This document shows positions 56,399-64,000 of a DNA stretch of 64,000 nucleotides, one piece after another. The translations under genes were made by a program, and so were the position numbers. Source of the DNA: Stappia sp. GTDB taxonomy: Bacteria; Pseudomonadota; Alphaproteobacteria; Rhizobiales; Stappiaceae. The stretch spans positions 1 through 64,000 of the forward strand of contig PBLF01000018.1 in assembly GCA_002722295.1 (NCBI GenBank), given 5' to 3'. The stretch's first letter is position 1. The number at the start of each line of letters is the position of its first letter. The notes under the pieces were generated by a model, which made no database searches, was not told where the DNA came from, and saw only the letters and a program-made list of their open reading frames with translations.

Positions 56399-58315
56399 AT
56401 GCTGAAGGCAATCAGGCGATACGGACGAGGGCGGCTGCGCGGCGTGTCGTTGACGGTGCTGGTCGGCGCGTCCTTCGGCCTCCTTCTGTTCGTCTCCATG
56501 AGCCTGGTGCTTGCGCTTGCCGTCTTCGCCAATGCGCAGAACACGTTCTCGCTACTCAACGACAAGGCGGTGCTCATCACCGATTCCCTCGAGCGGCAGG
56601 TGCGCAATCACCTGGACCTGGCCTCGAGTGCGGTGGTTCATCTGAAGACCATGCTGGACGACGGACCGGTCGGGATCGGCGCGTCGGAGACCCTGCGTCC
56701 GATCCTGCTTGCGGCAATGAACGCCAATCCGGCCATCGATGTGCTTGTCGTGACCGATCTTCAAAAGGAGGAATACGGCGTCTACCGGGCGGCCTCGGGC
56801 AAGCTCTGGCCCTATCAGCGCAACCGGGTTCCGAAGGTCGCGGAACGCTATGTCCTGCCGGAGCTTTCCGCCAACTCTCCGGCCACCTGGGGGCCTTTGC
56901 TGGACTCCGACGGTGTCTCCTACGCGAATGTCACCGTTCCGATCGTCAGGGAGGGGCAGCTTTCGGGGTATCTCACCGCCGCCGTGTCGCTGGAGGAACT
57001 GGGGCGCACGGCGGCCGCGCTCGATGACGGCGCCGACACCACGGTCTTCATCATCGCCGATGGCGACGAGATCATCGCCCATTCCGATCTCGACGCACTG
57101 CCGCGCCGCGACAACTCGATGCCGCGACTGCCGCAGAAACTCACCGAGCTCGGCGACCCGGTTCTGGCGCGCTTCGATTCCAGCCGGCGCATCGACAACT
57201 TCAAGCGGGCCGAGAAGGCGGGGGTGCAGGTAAGCGATGTGGAACTGGAGGACTGGGACGCCCCCGACTACGTCGCCATCACCAAGGTCATCGCCGGCTA
57301 TGGTCCGGGCGTGTGGACGGTCGGCCAGTATTCCGTCGCCTCCTCGCTCTCGCGCGAGATTGAGCGGTTGTTCGGCTCTGCCATGGTCGGCTTTGCCTCG
57401 ATCCTCGTGACGCTGGTTCTTGCCGTGCTCCTGGCCCGCCGGACCTCGCGTCCGCTCGCGGAAATCGCCCGTCGCGCCCGTCACATCGGAGCGCTCGACT
57501 TCGACAGTGTGGATCCTCTCCCGCACAGCCGCATTCTTGAGCTCGACCGGGTGTACTCGGCGTTCAATGCGATGGTGGTCGGCCTCAAGGCCATGAACAG
57601 CTATGTGCCGCGCTCCCTGTTCAACAAGCTCATGCGGCTTGGCGTCGACCAGGCCAGTGCCAGTGAGCGTGACCTCACGCTCGTCTTTACCGACATCGTC
57701 GGGTTCACGACCCTGTCGGAGAGCCTGAGCGCGGCGGAGACGGCGGAGCTTCTCAATGGGCACTTCTCGTTGCTCGTTGCCGCCGTCGAGGCGGAGGGGG
57801 GCACCGTCGACAAGTTTATCGGTGACGGGATGCTGGCGTTCTGGGGCGCGCCGGACGAACGCCCGGACCACGCACCGGCGGCGCTCCGGGCCTGCCTGCG
57901 GATGGCCGAGGCGGTGCACGAGGCCAACCGCGAGGCGGAAGAGAGCGGGCGCCCCGTTTTGCGCATGCGCTTCGGCATTCATACCGGGCGTGTCGTGGTC
58001 GGCAATGTCGGCGCGCTCGACCGCTGGAACTACACCGTCGTCGGCGATCCGGTGAACCTGTGTGAGCGGCTGCAATCGCTCGGGCGCGAGGTCGCGCCGC
58101 AGGACGAAGCGGTGATCCTGGCCAGCGAGGATGCGCTTGCGCGCATTTCGCTGGACGGTATCGAGGCGGTTTCCGCCCCGCTGACGATGGTTCAGCGTCT
58201 CGGCGAGCATGTCTTGCGTGGCCGCAGCGTGCAGGTCACCGTGTGGCGCGTGTCGGCCGGGGTCGATCCACTCTGGGTGGGCATGCCGCGTGCATCGGTG
58301 GAGAAGGCCGGATGA
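56399..58315 (+). CDS. class III adenylate/guanylate cyclase with Cache and HAMP domains
   Basis: The 638-residue membrane protein has an N-terminal helix (about 15-40), an extracytoplasmic Cache-type sensor (45-310), a second helix (about 325-345), HAMP (345-400) and a class III cyclase domain from about 425. The domain has FTDIVGFTTLSE with the metal Asp near 430, KFIGDGMLAFWG with the second Asp, and WNYTVVGDPVNLCERL. It should make cAMP (or cGMP) in response to an outside ligand. Start at 56399 places the first helix properly; upstream in-frame ATGs at 56342 and 56231 are less likely. Confidence 0.87.
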   Translation: MLKAIRRYGRGRLRGVSLTVLVGASFGLLLFVSMSLVLALAVFANAQNTFSLLNDKAVLITDSLERQVRNHLDLASSAVVHLKTMLDDGPVGIGASETLRPILLAAMNANPAIDVLVVTDLQKEEYGVYRAASGKLWPYQRNRVPKVAERYVLPELSANSPATWGPLLDSDGVSYANVTVPIVREGQLSGYLTAAVSLEELGRTAAALDDGADTTVFIIADGDEIIAHSDLDALPRRDNSMPRLPQKLTELGDPVLARFDSSRRIDNFKRAEKAGVQVSDVELEDWDAPDYVAITKVIAGYGPGVWTVGQYSVASSLSREIERLFGSAMVGFASILVTLVLAVLLARRTSRPLAEIARRARHIGALDFDSVDPLPHSRILELDRVYSAFNAMVVGLKAMNSYVPRSLFNKLMRLGVDQASASERDLTLVFTDIVGFTTLSESLSAAETAELLNGHFSLLVAAVEAEGGTVDKFIGDGMLAFWGAPDERPDHAPAALRACLRMAEAVHEANREAEESGRPVLRMRFGIHTGRVVVGNVGALDRWNYTVVGDPVNLCERLQSLGREVAPQDEAVILASEDALARISLDGIEAVSAPLTMVQRLGEHVLRGRSVQVTVWRVSAGVDPLWVGMPRASVEKAG

Positions 58316-58687
58316 GAGCCGGAGGCGTCGTCGGGCTGACATTGAGCTGTGATGTGGATCACATGCGTGAGCGGTCGCGCGTTCTACCTGTTGAAGCGGG
58401 TGGGAGTGCGCGCCGATTGACCTTTCGTCAGCGCAACCTGTTCCTATAATGGCGCGGATTGTCTGCCACAGGGTCACAGGGCCTGAAATACGGGCGCGGG
58501 GAAGCTTCGTGCCACCTTGCGGTCCGGCGAAGACGTTCCCGACTAAGTCGCATATGTGGACCGGAAGGCCACGCGTCAAGGGACGTAAATCTGAAGTGAC
58601 CGGTCTTGCCGCATCTGGGCCGGGCGGGGAAGCGAAAGCGGGGCGGTCCGGGTGTCGGGCCGGTTCGCAAGGGGAGGGACGGATCTC
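58316..58687. other. promoter region before the ABC transporter operon
   Basis: No supported gene in 372 nt. It contains a perfect CRP-type palindrome (58348-58363) and, further on, TATAAT at 58445-58450 with TTGACC 22 nt before it, a spacing longer than usual. Confidence 0.6.
58348..58363. promoter_or_regulatory. CRP-type palindrome
   Basis: TGTGATGTGGATCACA matches the consensus TGTGA-N6-TCACA exactly, with 6-bp perfect half sites. It lies 33 nt after the cyclase stop and 325 nt before the transporter operon. Confidence 0.6.
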
Positions 58688-60574
58688 GTGAACGTGCTGT
58701 CGATCGATGGCCTCAGCGTGGACTTCACGACCGGCGAGGGGACGGTGCGTGCGGTGAAGGATGTGTCCTTCGATGTGCCGCACAACCGCACCGTGGCGCT
58801 TGTCGGGGAGTCAGGGTCCGGCAAGACCGTGATCTCCCAGACGATCATGGGACTTCTGCCCGAAAAGGCGAAGGTGACCGGCGGGCGCGTCCTTTTCCGG
58901 AACAGTCCCGACGCCGAGGTGATCGACATCGCCGCCCTGGACCGCAAGGGCCCGGCCATGCGCGCCATTCGCGGTGACCGTATCGCCATCATCTTCCAGG
59001 AGCCGATGACGTCGCTCTCGCCGCTGCACACCATTGGCGACCAGATCGGCGAGGCGGCCCAACTGCACCGCAACGTCGGAGCGGGCGAGGCGCGCGAGCT
59101 GACCCGCGAGATGCTGCGTCTGGTGCGCTTCCCGGATCCGGACCGTGGCGTCGCGTCCTATCCCTTCGAGCTGTCGGGCGGCCTGCGCCAGCGCGCCATG
59201 ATCGCCATGGCCATGATCTGTCACCCCGCGTTGCTGATCGCCGACGAACCCACCACCGCGCTCGACGTGACCATCCAGGCCGAGATCCTGAAGCTCATCA
59301 AGGACGTTCAGTCCGAGCTGTCCATGTCGGTGCTGCTCATCACCCACGATTTCGGCGTCGTCGCCAACATGGCGGATGACGTGGTGGTGATCTATCACGG
59401 CCGCATCATGGAGCGGGGCAGCGCGCGCGACCTTTTCGCCGACCCGCGCCACCCCTACCTCAAGGCGCTGCTGAATGCCGTTCCGCGCTTCGCCATGGAG
59501 GAGGGCGAGCGGCTGGTTCCCATCCGCCCGATCGCGCCGCATGCCGCGTCGAAGCGCGAGGCGCCCGCCGGCCCCGTGCCCTCGATCGGCGCGCCGATGG
59601 TCACGCTGGACCGCGTGACCAAACGCTTCCATACCCGCAAGGGAGGGCTGTTCGGCTCGGGCGGGCACGATGTGCTCGCGCTGGACAATGTCAGCTTCAC
59701 CGTTCGGCGCGGCGAGTGCCTGGGTCTCGTCGGTGAATCCGGTTCGGGCAAGACCACGACCGCGAAGGCGGTGCTGCGGGCGCTGGAGCCGGATGAAGGC
59801 ACCGTGTGCTATGACAGCGGCTCCGGGCTTCGGGATGTGAGCGGATTGTCGGGCGAGGCTCTGCTGGAGTATCGCCGCCGGGTGCAGTTGATCTTCCAGG
59901 ACCCGTTTTCCTCGCTCAATCCGCGCATGACGGTGAATGAGCTGCTGCTTGAGCCGCTGGTGATCCACAAGGTGGGAACGCCGGCCGAGCGGGCGGAACG
60001 GGTGCGCGAACTGATGGGGCTCGTCGGGCTCGACCCGCGCTTCCTGCGTCGCTATCCGCACTCGTTCTCCGGTGGCCAGCGCCAGCGCATCGGGATCGCG
60101 CGCGCGCTCGCGCTCAGCCCCGAGTTCCTGCTCTGCGATGAACCGACCTCGGCGCTCGATGTCTCCGTGCAGGCCCAGATTCTCAACCTGCTCAAGGATC
60201 TCAAGGATGAACTGGGCCTGACCTATCTCTTCGTCAGCCACAATCTGGCGGTGGTCGACTACATCGCCGACCGTATCGCGGTGATGTGCCGTGGCCGCGT
60301 GGTGGAGATCGGACCCACGCGCGAGATCGTCGACAATCCGCGCCATCCCTATACCCGTGCGCTGCTCGATTCCGTGCCCGAGCCGGACCTGAACGCGCCG
60401 CTGGACTTCGCCGGACTTGACGCGCGCCGGGCGTCCGAGCCCGACCAGTGGCCCGAGCCGTTCCGCTTGGTCGAGGGCGTGGTGCCGGAACTGGTGGAGA
60501 TGTCGCCGGGTCACTATGTCTGCGCGCCGGGCCTTGCCGCGCGCAGAAAAACGCCAATGGAGGCCGCACAATGA
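58688..60574 (+). CDS. peptide-type ABC transporter, fused two-ATPase subunit
   Basis: The 628-residue protein carries two ATPase domains of the DppD/DppF type in one chain. The first has Walker A GESGSGKT (about 40), the signature LSGGLRQR (about 163) and Walker B ALLIADEPTTALD. The second has GESGSGKTTT (about 348), FSGGQRQR (about 460) and FLLCDEPTSALD. It drives uptake of a peptide, opine or similar solute. GTG 58688 follows AGGGGAGGG. It overlaps the binding-protein gene (ATGA). Confidence 0.93.
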   Translation: MNVLSIDGLSVDFTTGEGTVRAVKDVSFDVPHNRTVALVGESGSGKTVISQTIMGLLPEKAKVTGGRVLFRNSPDAEVIDIAALDRKGPAMRAIRGDRIAIIFQEPMTSLSPLHTIGDQIGEAAQLHRNVGAGEARELTREMLRLVRFPDPDRGVASYPFELSGGLRQRAMIAMAMICHPALLIADEPTTALDVTIQAEILKLIKDVQSELSMSVLLITHDFGVVANMADDVVVIYHGRIMERGSARDLFADPRHPYLKALLNAVPRFAMEEGERLVPIRPIAPHAASKREAPAGPVPSIGAPMVTLDRVTKRFHTRKGGLFGSGGHDVLALDNVSFTVRRGECLGLVGESGSGKTTTAKAVLRALEPDEGTVCYDSGSGLRDVSGLSGEALLEYRRRVQLIFQDPFSSLNPRMTVNELLLEPLVIHKVGTPAERAERVRELMGLVGLDPRFLRRYPHSFSGGQRQRIGIARALALSPEFLLCDEPTSALDVSVQAQILNLLKDLKDELGLTYLFVSHNLAVVDYIADRIAVMCRGRVVEIGPTREIVDNPRHPYTRALLDSVPEPDLNAPLDFAGLDARRASEPDQWPEPFRLVEGVVPELVEMSPGHYVCAPGLAARRKTPMEAAQ

Positions 60575-62493
60575 GCCTCGTTCCCGCAGGCGCCGGTTTC
60601 GTCAGGCGCACGGCTCATCTTGCCGCCGCGCTGGTTTTGGCCGGCCTCGCCGCGCTGCCGGCACGCGCGCTCGAGTATCGGGAAACGCCGGGCCTTGCCG
60701 ATCGCGTCGGTGTCGACCTGCCACCGGTTGCCATGCGTCTTCCCGAGGAGCCGCTTGTGGTCGACCTGCCCGCCAAGGGGCGCGAGACGGGGCGCCAGGG
60801 TGGCGAGATCAACACGCTGATCGGACGGTCAAAGGACGTCCGCCTCATCAATGTTTGGGGCTATGCCCGCCTTGTCGGCTACGACAAGGACCTGAACCTG
60901 AAGCCCGACCTTCTCAAGGCGTTCGAGAGCGAGAACGATCGCGTTTTCACGCTGCGCCTGCGCAAGGGGCACAAGTGGTCGGACGGCGCGCCCTTCACCT
61001 CGGAGGATATTCGCTTCTGGTACGAGGATGTGGCCTCCAACCCGAGCCTGCAGCCCTCCGGCCTGCCGCAATTCATGCTGGCCGGCGGCAAGCCGCCGCG
61101 CTTCGAGGTGGTGGACGAGACCACCGTGCGCTTTTCATGGGATGAGCCGAATCCGCTGTTCAAGCCGGAACTGGCCAAGTCCCGGCCGCCGTTCATCTAT
61201 CGCCCGGCCCACTACCTCAAGCAGTACCATGAGCGCTACGGCGACATGGACAAGATCATGAGGCTCGCCGAGGCGAAGAAGCTGCGCAACTGGGCCGCGC
61301 TGTTCAACAAGATGGACGACATGTACGACGCCCGGAACCCGGACCTGCCGACGCTGCAGCCCTGGGTTCGCCTGGTCGACGACAGCGAGCGCCGCTTCGT
61401 GCTGAAGCGCAATCCCTTCTACCACCGGGTGGACAGCACGGGGCAGCAGCTTCCCTATATCGACCGCGTGATCATGACGGTTGCCGACGGCAAGATCATT
61501 CCGGCGAAGACCCAGGCCGGCGAGGTCGATCTCCAGGCCCGCAACATCGGTTTTTCCGACATCACCATTCTCAAGCAGGGCGAGAAGGCGGGGCGCTTCA
61601 AGACGTATCTCTGGCCGATCTCCAAGGGCTCGCAGATCTCGCTCCTGCCGAACCTGACAGTGAAGGATCCCGTCTGGCGGTCGCTGATGCGCGACGTGCG
61701 TTTCCGCCATGCCCTGTCGCTCGGCATCGACCGGGAGATGATCAACAAGGTTCTCTATCTCGGCTTCGGCACGCCGGCCAACGACACCGTGCTTCCCATG
61801 AGCCCGCTGTTCCGTCCCGAGTATCGCGACCTCAACGCCGGTTACGATCCTGACCGGGCCAATGAACTGCTGGATGCGATGGGGCTGACCGAGCGGCGTG
61901 GCGACGGCGTGCGCCTGTTGTCCGACGGGCGGCCGCTGGAGATCATCGTGGAAGCGTCCGGCGAGAGCCAGGAGGAGCTCGACGCGCTCGAACTCGTCGC
62001 GGAGACATGGCGCGAGATCGGCGTGAAGCTGTTTCCCAAGCCGAGCCAGCGCGACATCATCCGCGAGCGTGCCCTCGCGGGCACCCTTGTGATGGCGGTG
62101 TGGTCCGGCTTCGAGAATGGCATTCCGACCTCGGAGATGCCGCCGGAGGACTTTGCTCCCGTGCGAAGCGACTTCCTGTCCTGGTCGGCCTGGGGCAACT
62201 GGTACGAGACGGGCGGGCAGACCGGCGAGAAGCCCGACTGGGAGCCCGCCGAGCGGTTGACCGAACTCTATGACGCCTGGCTCGTTTCCGGGTCCGATGA
62301 AGAGCGCACGGAGATCTGGCACGAGATGCTGCAGATCCATGCCGAGGAGACGATCCACATCGGTCTGGTTTCCGAGGTGCGGCAGCCGGTCGTCGTTCAG
62401 GATCTCGGCAATGTTCCGGAAGTGGGGATCTACGGCTGGGATCCGGGTGCCCAGTTCGGCATCCACCGCATGGACGAATTCTACGTGAAGTGA
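60571..62493 (+). CDS. periplasmic solute-binding protein of peptide-type ABC transporter
   Basis: The 640-residue SBP family 5 protein has a signal peptide (about residues 12-34) and the family pattern KGHKWSDGAPFTSEDIRFWY. It is longer than typical DppA/OppA (about 540), as in a group of alphaproteobacterial binding proteins. The ligand cannot be told. It overlaps the ATPase gene by 4 nt. Confidence 0.92.
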   Translation: MSLVPAGAGFVRRTAHLAAALVLAGLAALPARALEYRETPGLADRVGVDLPPVAMRLPEEPLVVDLPAKGRETGRQGGEINTLIGRSKDVRLINVWGYARLVGYDKDLNLKPDLLKAFESENDRVFTLRLRKGHKWSDGAPFTSEDIRFWYEDVASNPSLQPSGLPQFMLAGGKPPRFEVVDETTVRFSWDEPNPLFKPELAKSRPPFIYRPAHYLKQYHERYGDMDKIMRLAEAKKLRNWAALFNKMDDMYDARNPDLPTLQPWVRLVDDSERRFVLKRNPFYHRVDSTGQQLPYIDRVIMTVADGKIIPAKTQAGEVDLQARNIGFSDITILKQGEKAGRFKTYLWPISKGSQISLLPNLTVKDPVWRSLMRDVRFRHALSLGIDREMINKVLYLGFGTPANDTVLPMSPLFRPEYRDLNAGYDPDRANELLDAMGLTERRGDGVRLLSDGRPLEIIVEASGESQEELDALELVAETWREIGVKLFPKPSQRDIIRERALAGTLVMAVWSGFENGIPTSEMPPEDFAPVRSDFLSWSAWGNWYETGGQTGEKPDWEPAERLTELYDAWLVSGSDEERTEIWHEMLQIHAEETIHIGLVSEVRQPVVVQDLGNVPEVGIYGWDPGAQFGIHRMDEFYVK

Positions 62494-62531
62494 GTGTTGC
62501 GCGGCAGTCGCCGCGTCTGGGGGATCGCTTG

Positions 62532-63557
62532 ATGCTTTGGTACATCCTGCGCCGGGTTCTGACGATGATCCCGACGCTGCTCGTCATAAGCTTTCTGACG
62601 TTCATCATCATCGAGTTGCCGGCGGGCGACTACATCTCCAACCAGATCGCGGCCTTGCGCGCGGCGGGCGAGAGCGCGTCCATCGCCAAGCTCGAGTTCC
62701 TGCGCGCGGAATATGCCCTCGACCGGCCGTTTCTGGAGCGGTACCTGATCTGGGTCGGCCTGTGGCCGGGGCCGCATGGTTTCGACGGGCTGGTGCAAGG
62801 CAACTGGGGCTGGTCGTTCGAATATGAAAAGCCCGTCGCGGATGTGGTCGGGCCCACCCTGCCGCTGACCATCGTGCTCAACGTCGCGACGATCCTCTTC
62901 GTCTACATCGTCTCGTTCCCCATCGGGATCTACTCGGCGACCCGCCAGTATTCCTGGGGCGATTACGGCTTCACCTTTCTCGGCTATATCGGCCTCGCCA
63001 CGCCGAACTTCCTGCTGGGGCTCATCCTGCTCTATTTCGCCAACCTGTGGTTCGGCCTCTCCATCGGCGGGCTGATGGACCCGCGATACATCGGAGAGCC
63101 CTGGAGTTCGGGCAAGGCTCTTTCGATCTTGGCGCATCTGATCGTGCCCACGATCGTCATCGGCACGGCCGGAACGGCCGCCATGATCCGCCGATTGCGG
63201 GCCAACCTGCTCGACGAGTTGCACAAGCAGTATGTCACCACGGCGCGTGCCAAGGGGATGCGGGAATCCAGCCTGCTCGTGAAGTATCCGCTGCGGATGG
63301 CGCTCAACCCCTTTATCGCCGACATCGGCAACCTGATCCCGGGTCTGGTGTCGGGCTCCGTCATCGTGTCGGTGGTGCTGAACCTGCCGACGGTGGGGCC
63401 GGTGCTGCTCAACGCGCTGCAGAGCCAGGACCAGTTCCTGGCCGGCTTCATCCTCCTGTTCGTGGCGGTGCTGACGCTGGTCGGCATGCTTGTGTCCGAC
63501 CTGCTGCTGGCCGTTCTGGATCCGCGCATCCGGCTTGGCGGGAGGGCCGCCACATGA
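62532..63557 (+). CDS. ABC transporter permease, DppB type
   Basis: The 341-residue permease has the N-terminal MLWYILRRVLTMIPTLLVIS, about six helices and the cytoplasmic EAA-like loop YVTTARAKGMRE. The ATG at 62532 starts the classic motif; a GTG at 62490 overlapping the previous stop is in frame and would add 14 residues. It pairs with the next permease. Confidence 0.92.
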   Translation: MLWYILRRVLTMIPTLLVISFLTFIIIELPAGDYISNQIAALRAAGESASIAKLEFLRAEYALDRPFLERYLIWVGLWPGPHGFDGLVQGNWGWSFEYEKPVADVVGPTLPLTIVLNVATILFVYIVSFPIGIYSATRQYSWGDYGFTFLGYIGLATPNFLLGLILLYFANLWFGLSIGGLMDPRYIGEPWSSGKALSILAHLIVPTIVIGTAGTAAMIRRLRANLLDELHKQYVTTARAKGMRESSLLVKYPLRMALNPFIADIGNLIPGLVSGSVIVSVVLNLPTVGPVLLNALQSQDQFLAGFILLFVAVLTLVGMLVSDLLLAVLDPRIRLGGRAAT

Positions 63558-64000
63558 GCGTGAAGGAGACGACCCGCACCGGCAACGACCATTTCGTCGA
63601 CACCGAGCCGTTCAACCCGGCCGGCGCCGGGACCCTGACGCCAGAGCAGGAGCGCTACTTCCAGGCCTCCCAGTGGCAGATCATGTGGTGGAAGTTCCGC
63701 CGCCACCGTCTGGCCGTCTGGTCGGCAGTGATCCTGTTCCTGTTCTATCTCTGCGTTCCCTTCGCCGAGATCATCGCGCCCTATGCGCCCAACGAGCGCT
63801 CGAACGACCACCTCTATGCGCCGCCCCAGTCCATCCACCTGTTCCATGACGGCGCCTTCGTCGGGCCTTTCGTCTACGGGATGAAGGCGGACATCGATCT
63901 GGAAACCGTGCGCTGGGTCTACACCGAGGACCGGAACGACGTGCAGCCGCTGCGCTTCTTCTGTTCCGGCTCCGACTACGAGTTCTGGGGGCTCGTGGAA
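63554..64000 (+). CDS. ABC transporter permease, DppC type (partial)
   Basis: The first 149 residues are inside the window; the gene runs off the right edge. The N-terminus is long and soluble, then WWKFRRHRLAVWSAVILFLF begins the first helix as in DppC/OppC proteins. A larger than usual periplasmic loop follows (from about residue 75). It overlaps the upstream permease (ATGA). Confidence 0.9.
   Translation, partial: MSVKETTRTGNDHFVDTEPFNPAGAGTLTPEQERYFQASQWQIMWWKFRRHRLAVWSAVILFLFYLCVPFAEIIAPYAPNERSNDHLYAPPQSIHLFHDGAFVGPFVYGMKADIDLETVRWVYTEDRNDVQPLRFFCSGSDYEFWGLVE

Noticed and set aside
56552..58783. Minus-strand frame of 743 codons over the cyclase
   Set aside because: It is antisense to the catalytic domain; no domain is recognised.

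Overview
The window comes from a high-GC alphaproteobacterium. The gene families and the order degP / response regulator / sensor kinase / glnE / pleC-like kinase point to the Hyphomicrobiales (Rhizobiales), probably a marine Stappia- or Labrenzia-like denitrifier; the genus is inference. No rRNA, CRISPR array or insertion sequence was seen. One complete tRNA gene, tRNA-Gln(CTG), is present.

Bases 1-18329 form a denitrification cluster. napEFDABC (355-4971) encodes periplasmic nitrate reductase. norCBQD (9980-5431, minus strand) encodes nitric oxide reductase and its assembly factors and is followed by two small membrane-protein genes. A DUF1858-type redox protein, an NnrR/Dnr-type Crp-Fnr regulator and a pseudoazurin lie between the nor and nir genes. 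nirK with nirV (minus strand) encodes copper nitrite reductase and its partner. A ccoG-type ferredoxin gene, nnrS and an unnamed membrane-protein gene follow on the plus strand. An ArsR regulator and a glyoxalase-like gene sit downstream of nirV. Five exact TTG-N8-CAA motifs lie upstream of nap, nor/DUF1858, nnrR/pseudoazurin, nirK and ccoG. Together they suggest one NO- or oxygen-responsive regulon controlled by the local NnrR-type protein. Nitrate, nitrite and NO reduction are covered; nitrous oxide reductase is not in the window.

Bases 18396-35936 are a roughly 17.5 kb prophage-like element inserted in the 3' end of the tRNA-Gln gene and bounded by 48-bp perfect direct repeats. It carries a tyrosine integrase, an Arc-type repressor with repeated operator-like sites, an excisionase-like protein and several unknown early genes. 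It then carries an HK97-type head and packaging module: portal, prohead protease, capsid, connectors and both terminase subunits. There is also a tail-tube protein with an Ig-like domain, a tape measure and one tip-like protein. Gene order is permuted, with the terminase downstream of the head-tail connectors. No lysis, replication, host-recognition or baseplate genes were recognised. It may be a capsid-encoding satellite or a degraded prophage, and it ends with an unusual protein carrying four zinc-knuckle-like motifs.

Bases 35965-64000 are core chromosome. They hold a Ppx/GppA phosphatase with a long basic N-terminus, rlmE, guaB, a small conserved-looking gene, an rsmB-type methyltransferase, a DegP protease, a two-component system, glnE, a PleC-like kinase, pepN, an alpha/beta hydrolase, a class III adenylate/guanylate cyclase, and a peptide-type ABC transporter operon cut by the window end. 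A consensus CRP palindrome lies between the cyclase and the transporter.
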